This document shows positions 42,907 to 53,049 of a stretch of DNA of 64,000 nt, in pieces (position 1 is the first letter of the stretch; each line of letters opens with the position of its first letter). The notes below the pieces were generated by a model that saw only the letters and a program-made list of their open reading frames with translations, was not told the DNA's origin and ran no database searches. Source of the stretch: Lactobacillus colini (GTDB taxonomy: Bacteria > Bacillota > Bacilli > Lactobacillales > Lactobacillaceae); contig NZ_JAGGLU010000001.1 of assembly GCF_017874575.1 (NCBI RefSeq), positions 329,420 through 393,419 on the forward strand, in the 5' to 3' direction. The translations under genes and the position numbers were made by a program.

Positions 42907-45900
42907 CTATCGTTCTAATATCTTTAGCAAATCCTCACGGTCTAGGCTACTTGAACCAACATTCTCACCATTAAGAACTGCCTCAGCTAGTCTTGACTTA
43001 TTTCTTTGCAATTCAATAATTTTTTCTTCAATAGTATTCTTAGCTACAATCTTATAGACTTGGACATCATGCTTCTGACCAATTCTGTGAGCACGGTCAG
43101 TTGCTTGGTTCTCTGCAGCAGAATTCCACCATGGATCGACATGAATTACAATGTCAGCGCTTGTTAGATTAATTCCAGTTCCGCCAGCCTTCAATGATAT
43201 TAAGAATACAGCTGGTTTAGACAAGTTATTGAATTCCTTAATTAATTCTTGCCGTTTCTGCTTAGGAGTTGATCCCGTAATTACGAAGGTAGTGATACCT
43301 AACTTTGTTAGCTTATCTTGAATTATGTCAAGCATTGACCTAAATTGTGAGAACATCAATATTTTGTGATTGTCATTTAATGACTCTTCCACCAACTTCA
43401 AGATAGCCGTAACCTTAGCGGACTTGTCGTGATAATCTTCATATAATAAGGATGGATCACAACATAATTCCCGCAGTCTGGTAATTGCAGCTAAAACTTG
43501 GAAACGAGATTTCTTAAATTCTTGATCATCTTGGTTATTTAACTCATTGAGCAACTTTTGTGCTTGAGCTTGGTAGAGCTGCTCTTGTTTGCCTGTCATC
43601 CTAACATAAATGACATCTTCATTTTTATCAGGCAAGTCATTTAAGACATCTTTCTTTAGACGTCGTAAGATAAATGGAGCAATAATTTGACTAAGCTCTT
43701 TTTCGACAACTTGGTTGCCTTCTTTGACAATTGGTCTTTCATAATTATTTTTAAAGTATTCATATTTACCTAAAAATCCAGGCATCAAATAATCGAAAAT
43801 GCTCCATAATTCACTTAGATTATTTTCAATTGGAGTACCCGTTAGGGCTATGCGATAGTTGGAATTGATGACCTTAGCTGCCTTAGAAACTGCAGTTTTA
43901 GCATTTTTAATATTTTGAGCTTCATCAATGACCTCTAAATCAAACTTTATACCTTGATATTCTTTAATATCCCGCTTCAGTGAATCATAAGAGGTAATGA
44001 ATACATCTACGCCTTCAATATTTGATAGCCTATCTATTCTTTCTTGCTTAGTTCCATCTATAACTAGAGCCTTCAAGCTGGGTGCGAATTTTTTAATTTC
44101 GCTTTCCCAGTTGTAGACAACAGATGCTGGAACTGCAATTAAACTTGGTAAGTTATTGACCTCTTTGCGTTGCAATAAGACAGTGATTATCTGCAAGGTC
44201 TTACCTAATCCCATTTCATCAGCTAAGAGAGCTCCTAAATTGTAATGAAGCAAGGTAGTGATCCATTCAAAGCCTTGTTTTTGATATGGACGTAATATAT
44301 TTGCTAAGCTAGCTGGCACCTGAGCGGTCTGTTGAGTACCAGTTTCAATGTCTTTGATTAACTTATCAAAGATATCGTTACTAGTATAAGCAAGGTCGTC
44401 GCGATTTTGAAGTTGCTTTTCTAAATACAGTGCTCGATAAGCCGGTAGTGTCATCTTACCTTTAACGAATTGATCTAAGCTAATTCCCAGTTTTTTCATC
44501 ACTGCTGCTAGACTCTTGACTGAAGAAGAGTCGGTCTTACGTACTTCGCCATTTCTAAGTAAGAAGTAGCGACGCTTCTCTTGGTAAGCACTTAAGATAG
44601 CTTGTATATCTTCAGGTGATAAACTATCACCATTTACTGATAAGTCTAGCGTGCTATCGCCTAGCTTGATCCCTAAGCTAATGTTTACCTTAGCCTTAAT
44701 ATTACTCAAAAGTCGCTTGAAGCTAGCCGTTACTTCAACTGTCCCTGCTTCTTTCAGCCGTTTTAGTCCATAATCAAGTAAATAATCAACAGCTGCCCCA
44801 TCTTCAAGAGGCATGTTATAGATATTATCTTGCTTATTGCTAAAGCCTATATTAGTTAACAGGTCAACTCCTGCTTGCTCTTGGTCGAAGTCGCGAATTG
44901 CATTCTCGTTAGACTTCTTCATCAAGTGGTACTCATTTTCGCCATATTGAACAATAGCTTTCAAAACGATATTGGCATCGACTAAGTCTAATCTGAAAAT
45001 AAGCTTAGCCTCTGGTGGAAGAACTTTCTCTAAATCTTCCTGACCTTGGATATTTAAATGGTCATTTTCTGCTAATTTTGGAAGTATTTTACGACCGAAT
45101 AATTGAATGGTATCAGGTCCAAATACCAAATTATCTCCTTGAAAGATACCTGCTTGCTCTAATTCATCTAAGTTAATGCCATTAAACCTAGTCCATTTAC
45201 CTGATTTATAACTATAATAGTGGTTCTTTCCACGAATATAGTCCATTCTGCCATAATCAATAACATATCCAATCTTGACCATTGCAGACTTACTACTGGA
45301 ATTAGTAGTAATTTTTATTGGCAAAGAAGAATCTTCAGATTGATATTCTACCTTACTTCCATGACTATCATATAAAAACGCACCACTCCTTAAGAGCTGA
45401 TCAATTTTATCTGCAATTATAGGAGAAATAGGTATCTCTTTAACTGTGAGATAACGATAAGTATCACCGGCATCTTCAAGGGTATCATTTGTATCAATTA
45501 AATCTTCAACAAACTGATACCACTTCTTGCTATTTTCATCCATCTGATTGATTGAAATAGCCCTATCAAAAAACTTTCCCAATCTTAGCATATCGCCCCG
45601 ATGCATATGGTCGACAATTGTATTTAGATTTTGAACTTTGTACATATGATCGGGTGTACCCATTCTGAAATATAGATAAAGATCACCGTAACTCGATTCT
45701 ATTTGTCCTCTGAAGACTATTGGCTCACTAGCTTGACTATATTGATTTTTAAATGAGTTAATCATTATCTGAGCCGATTTATTAGTTGCTTGTAGAGGAT
45801 CTTCTTTAATAAAGAACTCGACGAATCTTCTTAAGGCAACAATTGCAACAGCATTTTTGTTTTTTAGGGGAACTGCACTCTTAATTACAAATTTATAAAT

Positions 45901-46458
45901 AACATCGCCATCAAAACGTAACTCAATGTCATATTTAATGTTACCATGAGCTAGCGTTAGCTTGAATAAGTATTCATTATCTACAATATCGAACTTATAG
46001 CTTTTTACATATACAGTTCGACCAAATTCTCCAGCTTCTTGATAATCATCTATGGGAAAGCTCATATTTCTAACAATGTGTAAAGGATTACCATTGAGTT
46101 TAATATTATTTATCTTATCTTGATAACGATAATTTAATTGATCGGCAATGCTAATTTTATCACTGGCATTTTCCTTTTCTCTTTTAAAGTCAATACCGTA
46201 TAAGACAGCTGCCATATGCTTGCAAAGGTGCCCCGTCTCAGCCCATGGACATGAGCAATATAATCCTGAAACATCCCCGCTATGATTATATTGTCCTTGT
46301 ACTGTATAATCTGCGTCCCATCTAGAACCTTCTACCTTGGCCGTAAATATTTCCTTATTTTCATCTCTAAAATCTAAGTCATTTATTTTATCATCAATGA
46401 AGTATTGTTGACCGTTGCGTAGGGAGCTTTTATCGAAAAGTTTTTCCCATTTTTTCAT
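42907..46458 (-). CDS. SNF2-family helicase with SWIM zinc finger
   Basis: 1183 residues. An N-terminal SWIM domain has Cys68, Cys70, Cys79 and His81 (LYCSCPWAETGHLCKHM). A long SNF2-associated region follows, then the two-lobed motor: Walker A DEMGLGKTLQI, Walker B DEAQ (VIDEAQNIKNAKT), ALTGTPIENNLSELWSIFDYL, and C-terminal motif VI ATDRAHRIGQ. Bacterial SNF2 proteins of this type are RapA-like DNA translocases of unclear role, perhaps in transcription or repair. It is monocistronic and intact. ATG 46458 has a weak ribosome site. Confidence 0.94.
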   Translation of the reverse strand: MKKWEKLFDKSSLRNGQQYFIDDKINDLDFRDENKEIFTAKVEGSRWDADYTVQGQYNHSGDVSGLYCSCPWAETGHLCKHMAAVLYGIDFKREKENASDKISIADQLNYRYQDKINNIKLNGNPLHIVRNMSFPIDDYQEAGEFGRTVYVKSYKFDIVDNEYLFKLTLAHGNIKYDIELRFDGDVIYKFVIKSAVPLKNKNAVAIVALRRFVEFFIKEDPLQATNKSAQIMINSFKNQYSQASEPIVFRGQIESSYGDLYLYFRMGTPDHMYKVQNLNTIVDHMHRGDMLRLGKFFDRAISINQMDENSKKWYQFVEDLIDTNDTLEDAGDTYRYLTVKEIPISPIIADKIDQLLRSGAFLYDSHGSKVEYQSEDSSLPIKITTNSSSKSAMVKIGYVIDYGRMDYIRGKNHYYSYKSGKWTRFNGINLDELEQAGIFQGDNLVFGPDTIQLFGRKILPKLAENDHLNIQGQEDLEKVLPPEAKLIFRLDLVDANIVLKAIVQYGENEYHLMKKSNENAIRDFDQEQAGVDLLTNIGFSNKQDNIYNMPLEDGAAVDYLLDYGLKRLKEAGTVEVTASFKRLLSNIKAKVNISLGIKLGDSTLDLSVNGDSLSPEDIQAILSAYQEKRRYFLLRNGEVRKTDSSSVKSLAAVMKKLGISLDQFVKGKMTLPAYRALYLEKQLQNRDDLAYTSNDIFDKLIKDIETGTQQTAQVPASLANILRPYQKQGFEWITTLLHYNLGALLADEMGLGKTLQIITVLLQRKEVNNLPSLIAVPASVVYNWESEIKKFAPSLKALVIDGTKQERIDRLSNIEGVDVFITSYDSLKRDIKEYQGIKFDLEVIDEAQNIKNAKTAVSKAAKVINSNYRIALTGTPIENNLSELWSIFDYLMPGFLGKYEYFKNNYERPIVKEGNQVVEKELSQIIAPFILRRLKKDVLNDLPDKNEDVIYVRMTGKQEQLYQAQAQKLLNELNNQDDQEFKKSRFQVLAAITRLRELCCDPSLLYEDYHDKSAKVTAILKLVEESLNDNHKILMFSQFRSMLDIIQDKLTKLGITTFVITGSTPKQKRQELIKEFNNLSKPAVFLISLKAGGTGINLTSADIVIHVDPWWNSAAENQATDRAHRIGQKHDVQVYKIVAKNTIEEKIIELQRNKSRLAEAVLNGENVGSSSLDREDLLKILER

Positions 46459-46587
46459 AAAATCACCGTTAAAAATTTAATTAATTATTCTAATAAGTTA
46501 TTTTAACATGTTGAACTATGTTGTGGGGATGCTTACCTATTAAAAAATCAGTTCTAAACAAGAACTGACTAAAATTATAATTAATTT

Positions 46588-48003
46588 TTACCAAAAACCA
46601 ATTATCTTGGTCCAGATTAGGCCACCGCCTAACCAAACAATATTAAATAATATCCCAATGATAGCACTTAACTTCCAGAAATCTTTGTTAGAAATGTATC
46701 CTGTGGTTGAGAGCATAGCAGCTGGGCCTGCAGAATATGTAGATGTTGAAAGGTAAACTGTGCCACACATAGCTAACATTAAAGCAGCTATAGTAGGAGG
46801 TACTCCAGCACCTAAAGCAATTGATAGAAATCCCGCATATAATGCTGAAATCTGTGTTGAAACACTTGGAAATAGATAGTGTAAATAAAAGTAAGCTAAC
46901 CATAAAATAATTAATACTACTACCCAATTCATACCATGTAACATGCCACCTAAAGTCTTAGAGAACCATGGGAAAAATCCGAGTTTCATCATTTTTTGGG
47001 ACATCAGCATAATGATTGATAGCCATGTTAAGATATTCCAAGCAAAGCTCTCTTTTAAAATATCTTTAGTATTAACAACACCAGTAATAAGCATAATTGC
47101 AACAGCAATAAAGCTTGTTTCTGTAGCATCAATTCCAACATGTGATCCTAACAACCATAAAAGAATTGCTAAAATAAATATTACTGACATGATTCTCTCT
47201 GCTGGGCTCATTTTCCCAACTTCATTTAATTTTTTATCTGCCCAAGCTCTAGCATTTGGAGTTTCTTTTATTTCAGGCGGATATATTTTATACAAAACAA
47301 ATGGAACTAAAATTAGCGAAATAATACCTGGTACAATTGCGGCTAAGAACCATTGCATCCATGAAATTGTTATACCTTGTGTTTTTGCAAGTCCTAAAGC
47401 TACCATATTGCCAGCTAATCCTGTTAAAAACATACCGCTGGTTACATTATTTATTTCATATTCGTTAAAAACTAAGAATGATCCTAATTTTCTCTGGGTT
47501 CCTTTTTCTGGATCTGAACCCATTTCACGTGATAATCCATCAATCAAAGGATACATGATACCATTAACACGCGCATTATTAGATGGAATCCCAATTGCCA
47601 ATACGGTTTCTACAACGGATAGAGCATATGCTAAACCTAAGGTACTCTTTCCAAATAACTTTACAAAAATATATGCGATTCTTTTACCAAGGCCAGACTT
47701 AATAAATCCAGCTGCTAAGAACATACACATTGCAACCATCCAGGCTGTGGAGTTACCAAATCCTACTGCCACTTCTTTCATATTGAAAATTCGAGTTAAG
47801 GTCGCAATAACTACTGCAATTAATGTTGTTGCCATCATTGGCAATGGCTTAGTAATACATGCTGCAATTGTTGCAATAAATATTGCAAATAAGTGCCAAG
47901 CTGGAACACTAATATCTGTAGGCTTCATTGGTGTTAAGCACCATAGTCCTATTCCTAGTATTAGTGGAATTATCCATTTTTTCCACTGAAACTTTTCTAA
48001 CAT
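46588..48003 (-). CDS. DASS-family dicarboxylate/citrate carrier
   Basis: 471 residues with about twelve membrane helices. Family hallmarks SNNARVNGIMYPLIDG near 157 and the C-terminal TYSAGPAAMLSTTGYISNKDFW near 425 fit the divalent anion:Na+ symporter (SLC13/CitT) family. It may exchange citrate, malate, fumarate or succinate. It lies 23 bp downstream of a fumarate-reductase-like gene on the same strand, so uptake of fumarate or an exchange for succinate is plausible. Divergent LysR regulator beyond. Confidence 0.92.
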   Translation of the reverse strand: MLEKFQWKKWIIPLILGIGLWCLTPMKPTDISVPAWHLFAIFIATIAACITKPLPMMATTLIAVVIATLTRIFNMKEVAVGFGNSTAWMVAMCMFLAAGFIKSGLGKRIAYIFVKLFGKSTLGLAYALSVVETVLAIGIPSNNARVNGIMYPLIDGLSREMGSDPEKGTQRKLGSFLVFNEYEINNVTSGMFLTGLAGNMVALGLAKTQGITISWMQWFLAAIVPGIISLILVPFVLYKIYPPEIKETPNARAWADKKLNEVGKMSPAERIMSVIFILAILLWLLGSHVGIDATETSFIAVAIMLITGVVNTKDILKESFAWNILTWLSIIMLMSQKMMKLGFFPWFSKTLGGMLHGMNWVVVLIILWLAYFYLHYLFPSVSTQISALYAGFLSIALGAGVPPTIAALMLAMCGTVYLSTSTYSAGPAAMLSTTGYISNKDFWKLSAIIGILFNIVWLGGGLIWTKIIGFW

Positions 48004-48026
48004 AATTATCTCCTCATATATAAAAA

Positions 48027-49835
48027 TTATTTATTAGCTTTATCAATCGCTTTCTTAACAGCGTCTTTAACAGCTCTAGTTGTTGTAGAAGCACCTGATA
48101 CGGCATCAACATCAACAGAATTAGCTGCAACTATTTCTTCAGGTAATTTCTGTATTGCAACAGCTCCTATCCCTTCAGTTTCATGATTTTCAACAACTTC
48201 AACATTCTTAATAGTCTTATCCTCATAGGTAACTCTAACAACAATTCTTCCACCAATACCTGCTTCAGTGGCACCAAGGTATTGGTTATCTGCCAATGGA
48301 ATTTTAGTTAGGTTTTCACCTGCCACAATATCATTTATTGCAGGAATAGGATTGGATAATTTAGGGAGGCTGTTTTTCAGCTCTTGAGATACGTTTTCAC
48401 CTGCAATTTTTCCAAAAATTAAACACTCAGCTAAATTACCACCACCCTGGTAACGATTTACACACATTCCTCCAAGTTCACCAGCACAATATAAGTGATC
48501 TATTGGTTTATCATCATTATTTAAAACCTGTGCTTTTTCATTATGTTTAGTACCGCCTTGAGTATTTAAAATAGCCGGAGCCAATTTAATTGCAAATAGC
48601 TTTTTACCAGTAAAAGGCTCCATACTGCTTGGATCACGATTAAACTCAATATCACTACCATCTTCAGCGAACTTATTAAAAAGCTTGATTGACTGACTTA
48701 GATTGCTTTGAGGCAAGGAAGTTAATTTGGCGAGTTCAGTAAGTGAGTTGGCTGAAACAATCTTTTCCAAAATAGAACTATATCGGGCATTAGCTGAATT
48801 CTTTTCATCAACAAACTTTTGGTATTGTTTTTCATCAAAAATGAGCCAAGCATTGTCATAAGCTCTAGGTAGGTTGTACTCACCATGATCATAAATATGA
48901 CCGTGTCTAAATTTAGCATCTTCACGCATAAATCTAGTACCATCGTTTGATACTGCAAAAATAGAGCCCGATTTCACATTTTTCCAACCACCAATTTGAC
49001 GACCACGCTTGCCATCTTCTTCAGCAATTACATAACTAGGAACAATTCCTAAAGATTCATAATTTGCCATATGCCATAGTTGAGCACCAATATCACTGGC
49101 CATCTTAATGCCATCACCACGATTATATAAACTGCCTAACGGTGTCAATTTAGTAACATGAAGATAATCTTGTTGCATTTGGGCATTATTTTCAAAGCCA
49201 CCAGTAGCGAGTACGATGCCTTGCGTTGCGTAAATATAATAATCATGGTGATTTCTTTGAACAACTGCACCGATAACTTGATTATTTTGTGTTAATAACT
49301 TCGTAGCTCTTGAATTAAGCCAAATATCAATCTTATCTTTACGATCAACTACTTTTTGGCGTAATAATTTCCATAATTCAGCATCAAAATCTCGATTATG
49401 AACTAATGCAAAGTCAAAAGTTTCCGATCCTTCAAATTCTGGATATTCACATAGATGATCTTTATGATCAAGTTGATCATCTTTTTGCCAATCTCTTGAC
49501 CAGATATATGGCTCAACTCCTAGATATTTCTTCATATATGCCGGCATGTTTACAAATCCATCGAGATAAGCATTCATTGTCTTTTTAGAATAATTATATG
49601 GCTTTGCCAACTGATCATAGTACTTACCAATTTTTTTGCGATTATGTGCCATAGCAATATGCTGAGCAGAATATCTTGTATTACCACCTTCATGACCATA
49701 AGGAGCAGCGTCTACTAGTAATACTTTAGAACCATGATCTGCTGCAAATCTTGCCGCAGTTGCCCCAGCTCCACCGAATCCAAGAACTAATACATCATAA
49801 GCTGCATTCCATTTCATATTTTTAGTTACTTCCAT
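48027..49835 (-). CDS. Fumarate-reductase-like flavoprotein, FAD domain plus C-terminal FMN-binding domain
   Basis: 602 residues. FAD-binding motif VLVLGFGGAGATAARFA (16-32), capping domain in the middle, a C-terminal flavin motif HLYCAGELGGMCVNRYQGGGNLAE near 465, and an FMN_bind domain over residues 520-602 ending VDVDAVSGASTTTRAVKDAV, where the Thr of the SGAxxxT motif would carry covalent FMN. No signal peptide, so cytosolic. It would use reduced flavin to reduce fumarate or a related enoate, serving as an electron sink. It is followed by a DASS carrier and preceded by a divergent LysR gene. ATG 49835 follows AGGAGAAG. Confidence 0.88.
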   Translation of the reverse strand: MEVTKNMKWNAAYDVLVLGFGGAGATAARFAADHGSKVLLVDAAPYGHEGGNTRYSAQHIAMAHNRKKIGKYYDQLAKPYNYSKKTMNAYLDGFVNMPAYMKKYLGVEPYIWSRDWQKDDQLDHKDHLCEYPEFEGSETFDFALVHNRDFDAELWKLLRQKVVDRKDKIDIWLNSRATKLLTQNNQVIGAVVQRNHHDYYIYATQGIVLATGGFENNAQMQQDYLHVTKLTPLGSLYNRGDGIKMASDIGAQLWHMANYESLGIVPSYVIAEEDGKRGRQIGGWKNVKSGSIFAVSNDGTRFMREDAKFRHGHIYDHGEYNLPRAYDNAWLIFDEKQYQKFVDEKNSANARYSSILEKIVSANSLTELAKLTSLPQSNLSQSIKLFNKFAEDGSDIEFNRDPSSMEPFTGKKLFAIKLAPAILNTQGGTKHNEKAQVLNNDDKPIDHLYCAGELGGMCVNRYQGGGNLAECLIFGKIAGENVSQELKNSLPKLSNPIPAINDIVAGENLTKIPLADNQYLGATEAGIGGRIVVRVTYEDKTIKNVEVVENHETEGIGAVAIQKLPEEIVAANSVDVDAVSGASTTTRAVKDAVKKAIDKANK

Positions 49836-49848
49836 TTTTCTTCTCCTG

Positions 49849-50051
49849 ATTTATTAATAAATTTTACTTTTCAAAAGTATAAATATCATTTTAGAGTAAT
49901 GAAATCAAGCATATTTTTGAAAGCGATTTTATAAATAAATCATAATTTGCTATAATATCAATAGTTAAAGATATTATCTGAGTTTTTGTGATTTTTATTT
50001 TTTAGAAACATAAAGTTATAATAATAATTTTTTATTTATTAATAAATTTTA
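49849..50051. promoter_or_regulatory. Divergent control region with duplicated AT-rich palindrome and cre-like box
   Basis: The 18-bp sequence ATTTATTAATAAATTTTA, holding the palindrome TTTATTAATAAA, occurs exactly at 49849-49866 and 50034-50051, just upstream of each divergent gene. This suits LysR-type sites. A cre-like box TTGAAAGCGATTTTA (49917-49931) has one mismatch to WTGNAANCGNWNNCW. Confidence 0.6.
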
Positions 50052-50073
50052 TTTATTAAAAGGGGAAATATAT

Positions 50074-50955
50074 ATGGAATTTAGAGATGTTAACTATTTT
50101 CATAAATTAGTCGAGCTAAAAAGCTTTAAAGAAACAGCCAATTATTTCAAAGTATCGCAACCTGCAATTAGTGCTATGGTTAAAAGATTAGAAAAAGAAA
50201 TCGGCTGCCCATTGGTATTTCAGCAGAGTAGTCGTTCCAAATTAACTATTACACCTGCTGGATTGGTCGTATATAAACAAGCTAAAAAATTATTGTCTAT
50301 TGAAAATGTAATCAAGTTAGAAGCCAAGCGTGCTAGCGAAAGCAAGTTTAAATTAGGCTATTCAGAACTAGCTGGTAAAACTTGGCTTTCTAGTATTATT
50401 ACCCAATTAAATAGAGGACACTTATTAGCCTCAGTTGAAACCTTTGAAGAAAATTCGCACTTTTTGGAACAGCATTTACGTGATGGTAAATATGACGCAA
50501 TTTTATTTACTAGATTAGAAAATGAAATGCTAAAGGGAATTAATTTAACTAATTTGACTAAATTTCACTATAATCTGATTGTTCCAGCTAATAGTTCATT
50601 AGCACAAAAAGACGAAATTGATCTTTTTGAAATTAGAGATATTCCATTAATCTTGCGTCATAAGCGATTTTTATCAAGAACCGCTCTTGAACAAATTTTC
50701 GCTAAAAGTGGTTTCAAACCAAAAAGAAAATTAATTGTCGATAGTATTGATGCAACTATTCAACTTATTAGCAAAGGTATGGGTGTAGGATACCTAATGA
50801 ATATATCAGTTAAGAACCATCCAGAAGTAAAGGCAATTCCCTTAATTCCTAGTCAACAAATCGATTGTTACTCCTGCCTAGCTGTTCGTGAAGAATTCTC
50901 TCCTAACCAAGTTCAAAAAGAATGTCTAAATATTATTAAAAATCTTAACCTTTAG
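50074..50955 (+). CDS. LysR-type transcriptional regulator
   Basis: 293 residues: N-terminal helix-turn-helix (YFHKLVELKSFKETANYFKVSQPAISAMVKRLEKEIGCPLVFQQSSR) and a periplasmic-binding-like effector domain from about 90 (KLGYSELAGKTWLSSII). It is divergent from the fumarate reductase-DASS operon and should govern it in response to a dicarboxylate such as fumarate or malate, as is usual for this arrangement. AAAGGGG site before ATG 50074. It is convergent with the FMN-domain remnant, 2 bp apart. Confidence 0.93.
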   Translation: MEFRDVNYFHKLVELKSFKETANYFKVSQPAISAMVKRLEKEIGCPLVFQQSSRSKLTITPAGLVVYKQAKKLLSIENVIKLEAKRASESKFKLGYSELAGKTWLSSIITQLNRGHLLASVETFEENSHFLEQHLRDGKYDAILFTRLENEMLKGINLTNLTKFHYNLIVPANSSLAQKDEIDLFEIRDIPLILRHKRFLSRTALEQIFAKSGFKPKRKLIVDSIDATIQLISKGMGVGYLMNISVKNHPEVKAIPLIPSQQIDCYSCLAVREEFSPNQVQKECLNIIKNLNL

Positions 50956-50957
50956 CA

Positions 50958-51209
50958 TTATTTATTGTTTTTAGCATTTTTTAGTACCTCTGACACTGCT
51001 AACTTGAAGGCTTTACTTGTTGCAGAAGCACCAGAAATCGCATCAACGTCGGTAGTATTTTTTGCTAGCATTGTATTAATTAATTGGGGAATTGCTTTCC
51101 CACCTAAATCACCTGTTTCTCTTTCTTGTAAGGCTTCAATATTAATCATGTTATCATCACTATCTACTGTAACTCTGACAACAATCGGCGTATCACTAGA
51201 AACTTTCAT
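50958..51209 (-). pseudogene. Orphan FMN-binding domain, probably 3' remnant
   Basis: 83 residues, SSDTPIVVRVTVDSDDNMINIEALQERETGDLGGKAIPQLI...VDAISGASATSKAFKLAVSEVLK. This is the C-terminal two thirds of an FMN_bind domain with the SGASATS flavin-attachment motif, like the tail of the protein at 48027-49835. No ribosome site precedes ATG 51209, and the sequence starts right at the oppA terminator, so the front of the gene has been lost. It could be translated as a mini flavoprotein, but no evidence supports that. Confidence 0.65.
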
Positions 51210-51221
51210 ATGCTTGACTAT

Positions 51222-51277
51222 TAAAAAATCCCACTTTGATGGATAAGTTCAACGAACTATTCCAACTTAGTGGGATT
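51222..51277 (-). terminator. Long terminator of oppA-like gene
   Basis: On the minus strand AATCCCACT...GTTC pairs with GAAC...AGTGGGATT through a stem of about 20 bp with internal mismatches, followed by T6. Confidence 0.85.
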
Positions 51278-51307
51278 AAATAGATTAATATTTTATTTTT
51301 ATATATC

Positions 51308-52948
51308 CTAGTTTACACTTACGTACTTGTAACTCCATTGTGTTCCAGCAGTATTATGAATAATACCGTGTACATTAGTCTTTTGCAAATAAGCGGTTGT
51401 TTGTTGATAAATTGGTGTAATTGCCTGTTCAGAGTTAACTATTCTGGCAGCTTGGACAAGATCATTCCACCGTTTATTAGGATTATTAGCATCCTCATTG
51501 CTGGCTTTTGCAACTAAATTATCATACTTCTTATTTGACCATTTTCCGTAGTTATAAGATGTATCAGTTTGCGGAATTTGCATAAAAGTCATTGGATCGT
51601 TAAAATCCCCGCCCCAATGCGAAAGATAAATATCAAACTCACCATTTTGAGCTTTACTTGTAGTTAGCTTAGCTGGGACATTAGTAACATTAATTTTAAT
51701 TCCTGGTAATAACTGCGTCCATTGTGATTGCAAATATTGAGTCATTTGGTCGCTATCTGATTCTTCATTAGAAGACAATAAATTTAATGTTAGCTTTTCT
51801 TGACCAATTTCCTTTAAACCTTTTTGCCAATATTTTTTTGCTAAAGTCTTGTTATATTGGACCGTATCATTAACTTTTTGTTCTTTAGCAAAATCGACAC
51901 CCGTAGCTGGATTTTTAGCTAAATCATTTGCGACAAATCCTGTTGGTAAAGTTGAGCCATTCCCTAGAACTTTTTTAGTTACAGTATTTCGGTCAATTGC
52001 AAGTGATAGTGCTAATCTAATATTACGATTATTTAATGCCTTGCGATTAATAGTATTCTGATCTTTGAAATTATATTGCAAGAACCTAACTAGAGAATAA
52101 GGGTAAGAAACAAAATCTTTATTTGTCTTTAAGTTCTTAACTTGCTCACTTGATAATGGTGTTAAATCAAGCTTACCTTGCTGATATAATTGATAGCCTG
52201 TATTGGTCGACTTAACTACTTGATAGTTAACTTTCTTTAGTTTAACCTTGCCCTTATCCCAATAATTATTGTTTTTGACAAAAGACCAGGTATCGCCAGT
52301 CCCGTTCCAGCCCTTGACCTTAAACGGTCCTGAATAAACTTGATATTCTGACTTAGTTGCATATTTTTTACCGTATTTTTTGACAATTTTTTCATTTTGA
52401 GGTCCAAAAAGTGGATAAGCCATCAATACCTTGAAGTATGCAATTGGTTTATCAAGTTTAATGACTACAGTCTTTTTATCAGTGGCAGAAATACCTAAGC
52501 TATCTGGGTTCTTTTTTCCTTTAGCTACAGCGTTCGCGTTTTTAACTCCACTAAATAAATATGAATACGGTGAAGCTGTCTTAGGATTTAAACTGCGCTT
52601 CCAAGAATAAACAAAGTCTTTAGCAGTAATTTGATCTCCATTAGACCACTTAGCATCTCTTAATTTAAAAGTCCAAGTTTTTCCATCTTTTGAAACTTTG
52701 CCACTTTTAGCCAAACCGCTAGTAGGTTGCCCATCTTTACCCAAACGATAAAAACTTTCAAAAACATTTCCAGTTTGACCATATCCTGTTGACTTACTAA
52801 TATCAATTGTATCAAGCGGCGCCGTAGCACTTAAATTAAGCTCTGCTTCATTAGAGGACTTACTAGTTGAATTATTATTGCTGCAAGCGGCTAATACCAG
52901 TGCAGATGAAACGGCAATTATACTTACAGCTAAAGCTTTTAACTTCAT
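51308..52948 (-). CDS. Oligopeptide ABC transporter substrate-binding lipoprotein (OppA family)
   Basis: Start at ATG 52948 after AAGGAGAAATTT; longer frames lack a ribosome site. 546 residues: lipoprotein signal MKLKALAVSIIAVSSALVLAAC with the lipidated Cys in LAAC, then the SBP_bac_5 fold (LDTIDISKSTGYGQTGNVFESFYRL, AKDFVYSWKRSLNP near 125, ALSLAIDRNTVTKKVL near 320). It binds peptides outside the membrane and hands them to an Opp permease, which is not in this window. The leader has a cysteine-codon-rich peptide and terminator, so supply of Cys-containing peptides or cystine-like compounds may be its special task; this is inference. Confidence 0.9.
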   Translation of the reverse strand: MKLKALAVSIIAVSSALVLAACSNNNSTSKSSNEAELNLSATAPLDTIDISKSTGYGQTGNVFESFYRLGKDGQPTSGLAKSGKVSKDGKTWTFKLRDAKWSNGDQITAKDFVYSWKRSLNPKTASPYSYLFSGVKNANAVAKGKKNPDSLGISATDKKTVVIKLDKPIAYFKVLMAYPLFGPQNEKIVKKYGKKYATKSEYQVYSGPFKVKGWNGTGDTWSFVKNNNYWDKGKVKLKKVNYQVVKSTNTGYQLYQQGKLDLTPLSSEQVKNLKTNKDFVSYPYSLVRFLQYNFKDQNTINRKALNNRNIRLALSLAIDRNTVTKKVLGNGSTLPTGFVANDLAKNPATGVDFAKEQKVNDTVQYNKTLAKKYWQKGLKEIGQEKLTLNLLSSNEESDSDQMTQYLQSQWTQLLPGIKINVTNVPAKLTTSKAQNGEFDIYLSHWGGDFNDPMTFMQIPQTDTSYNYGKWSNKKYDNLVAKASNEDANNPNKRWNDLVQAARIVNSEQAITPIYQQTTAYLQKTNVHGIIHNTAGTQWSYKYVSVN

Positions 52949-52974
52949 AAATTTCTCCTTTTCCATTTTTATGC

Positions 52975-53013
52975 AAAAAAACAAGCTGCACTCCAACATA
53001 GGAATGCAGCTTG
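52975..53013 (-). terminator. Attenuator terminator in the oppA leader
   Basis: On the minus strand CAAGCTGCA (53013-53005) pairs with TGCAGCTTG (52990-52982), followed by T7 (52981-52975). Its loop holds ATGTTGGA (52999-52992), complementary to TCCAACGT-type sequence at the end of the leader peptide gene. Confidence 0.88.
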
Positions 53014-53049
53014 CACCGATATCAAATTGATACTAGCTAAAGATGATCC

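Noticed and set aside
46943..47989. Long plus-strand open frame of 348 codons
   Set aside because: It is antisense to the DASS carrier gene, has no ribosome site and a composition typical of a mirrored membrane-protein gene.
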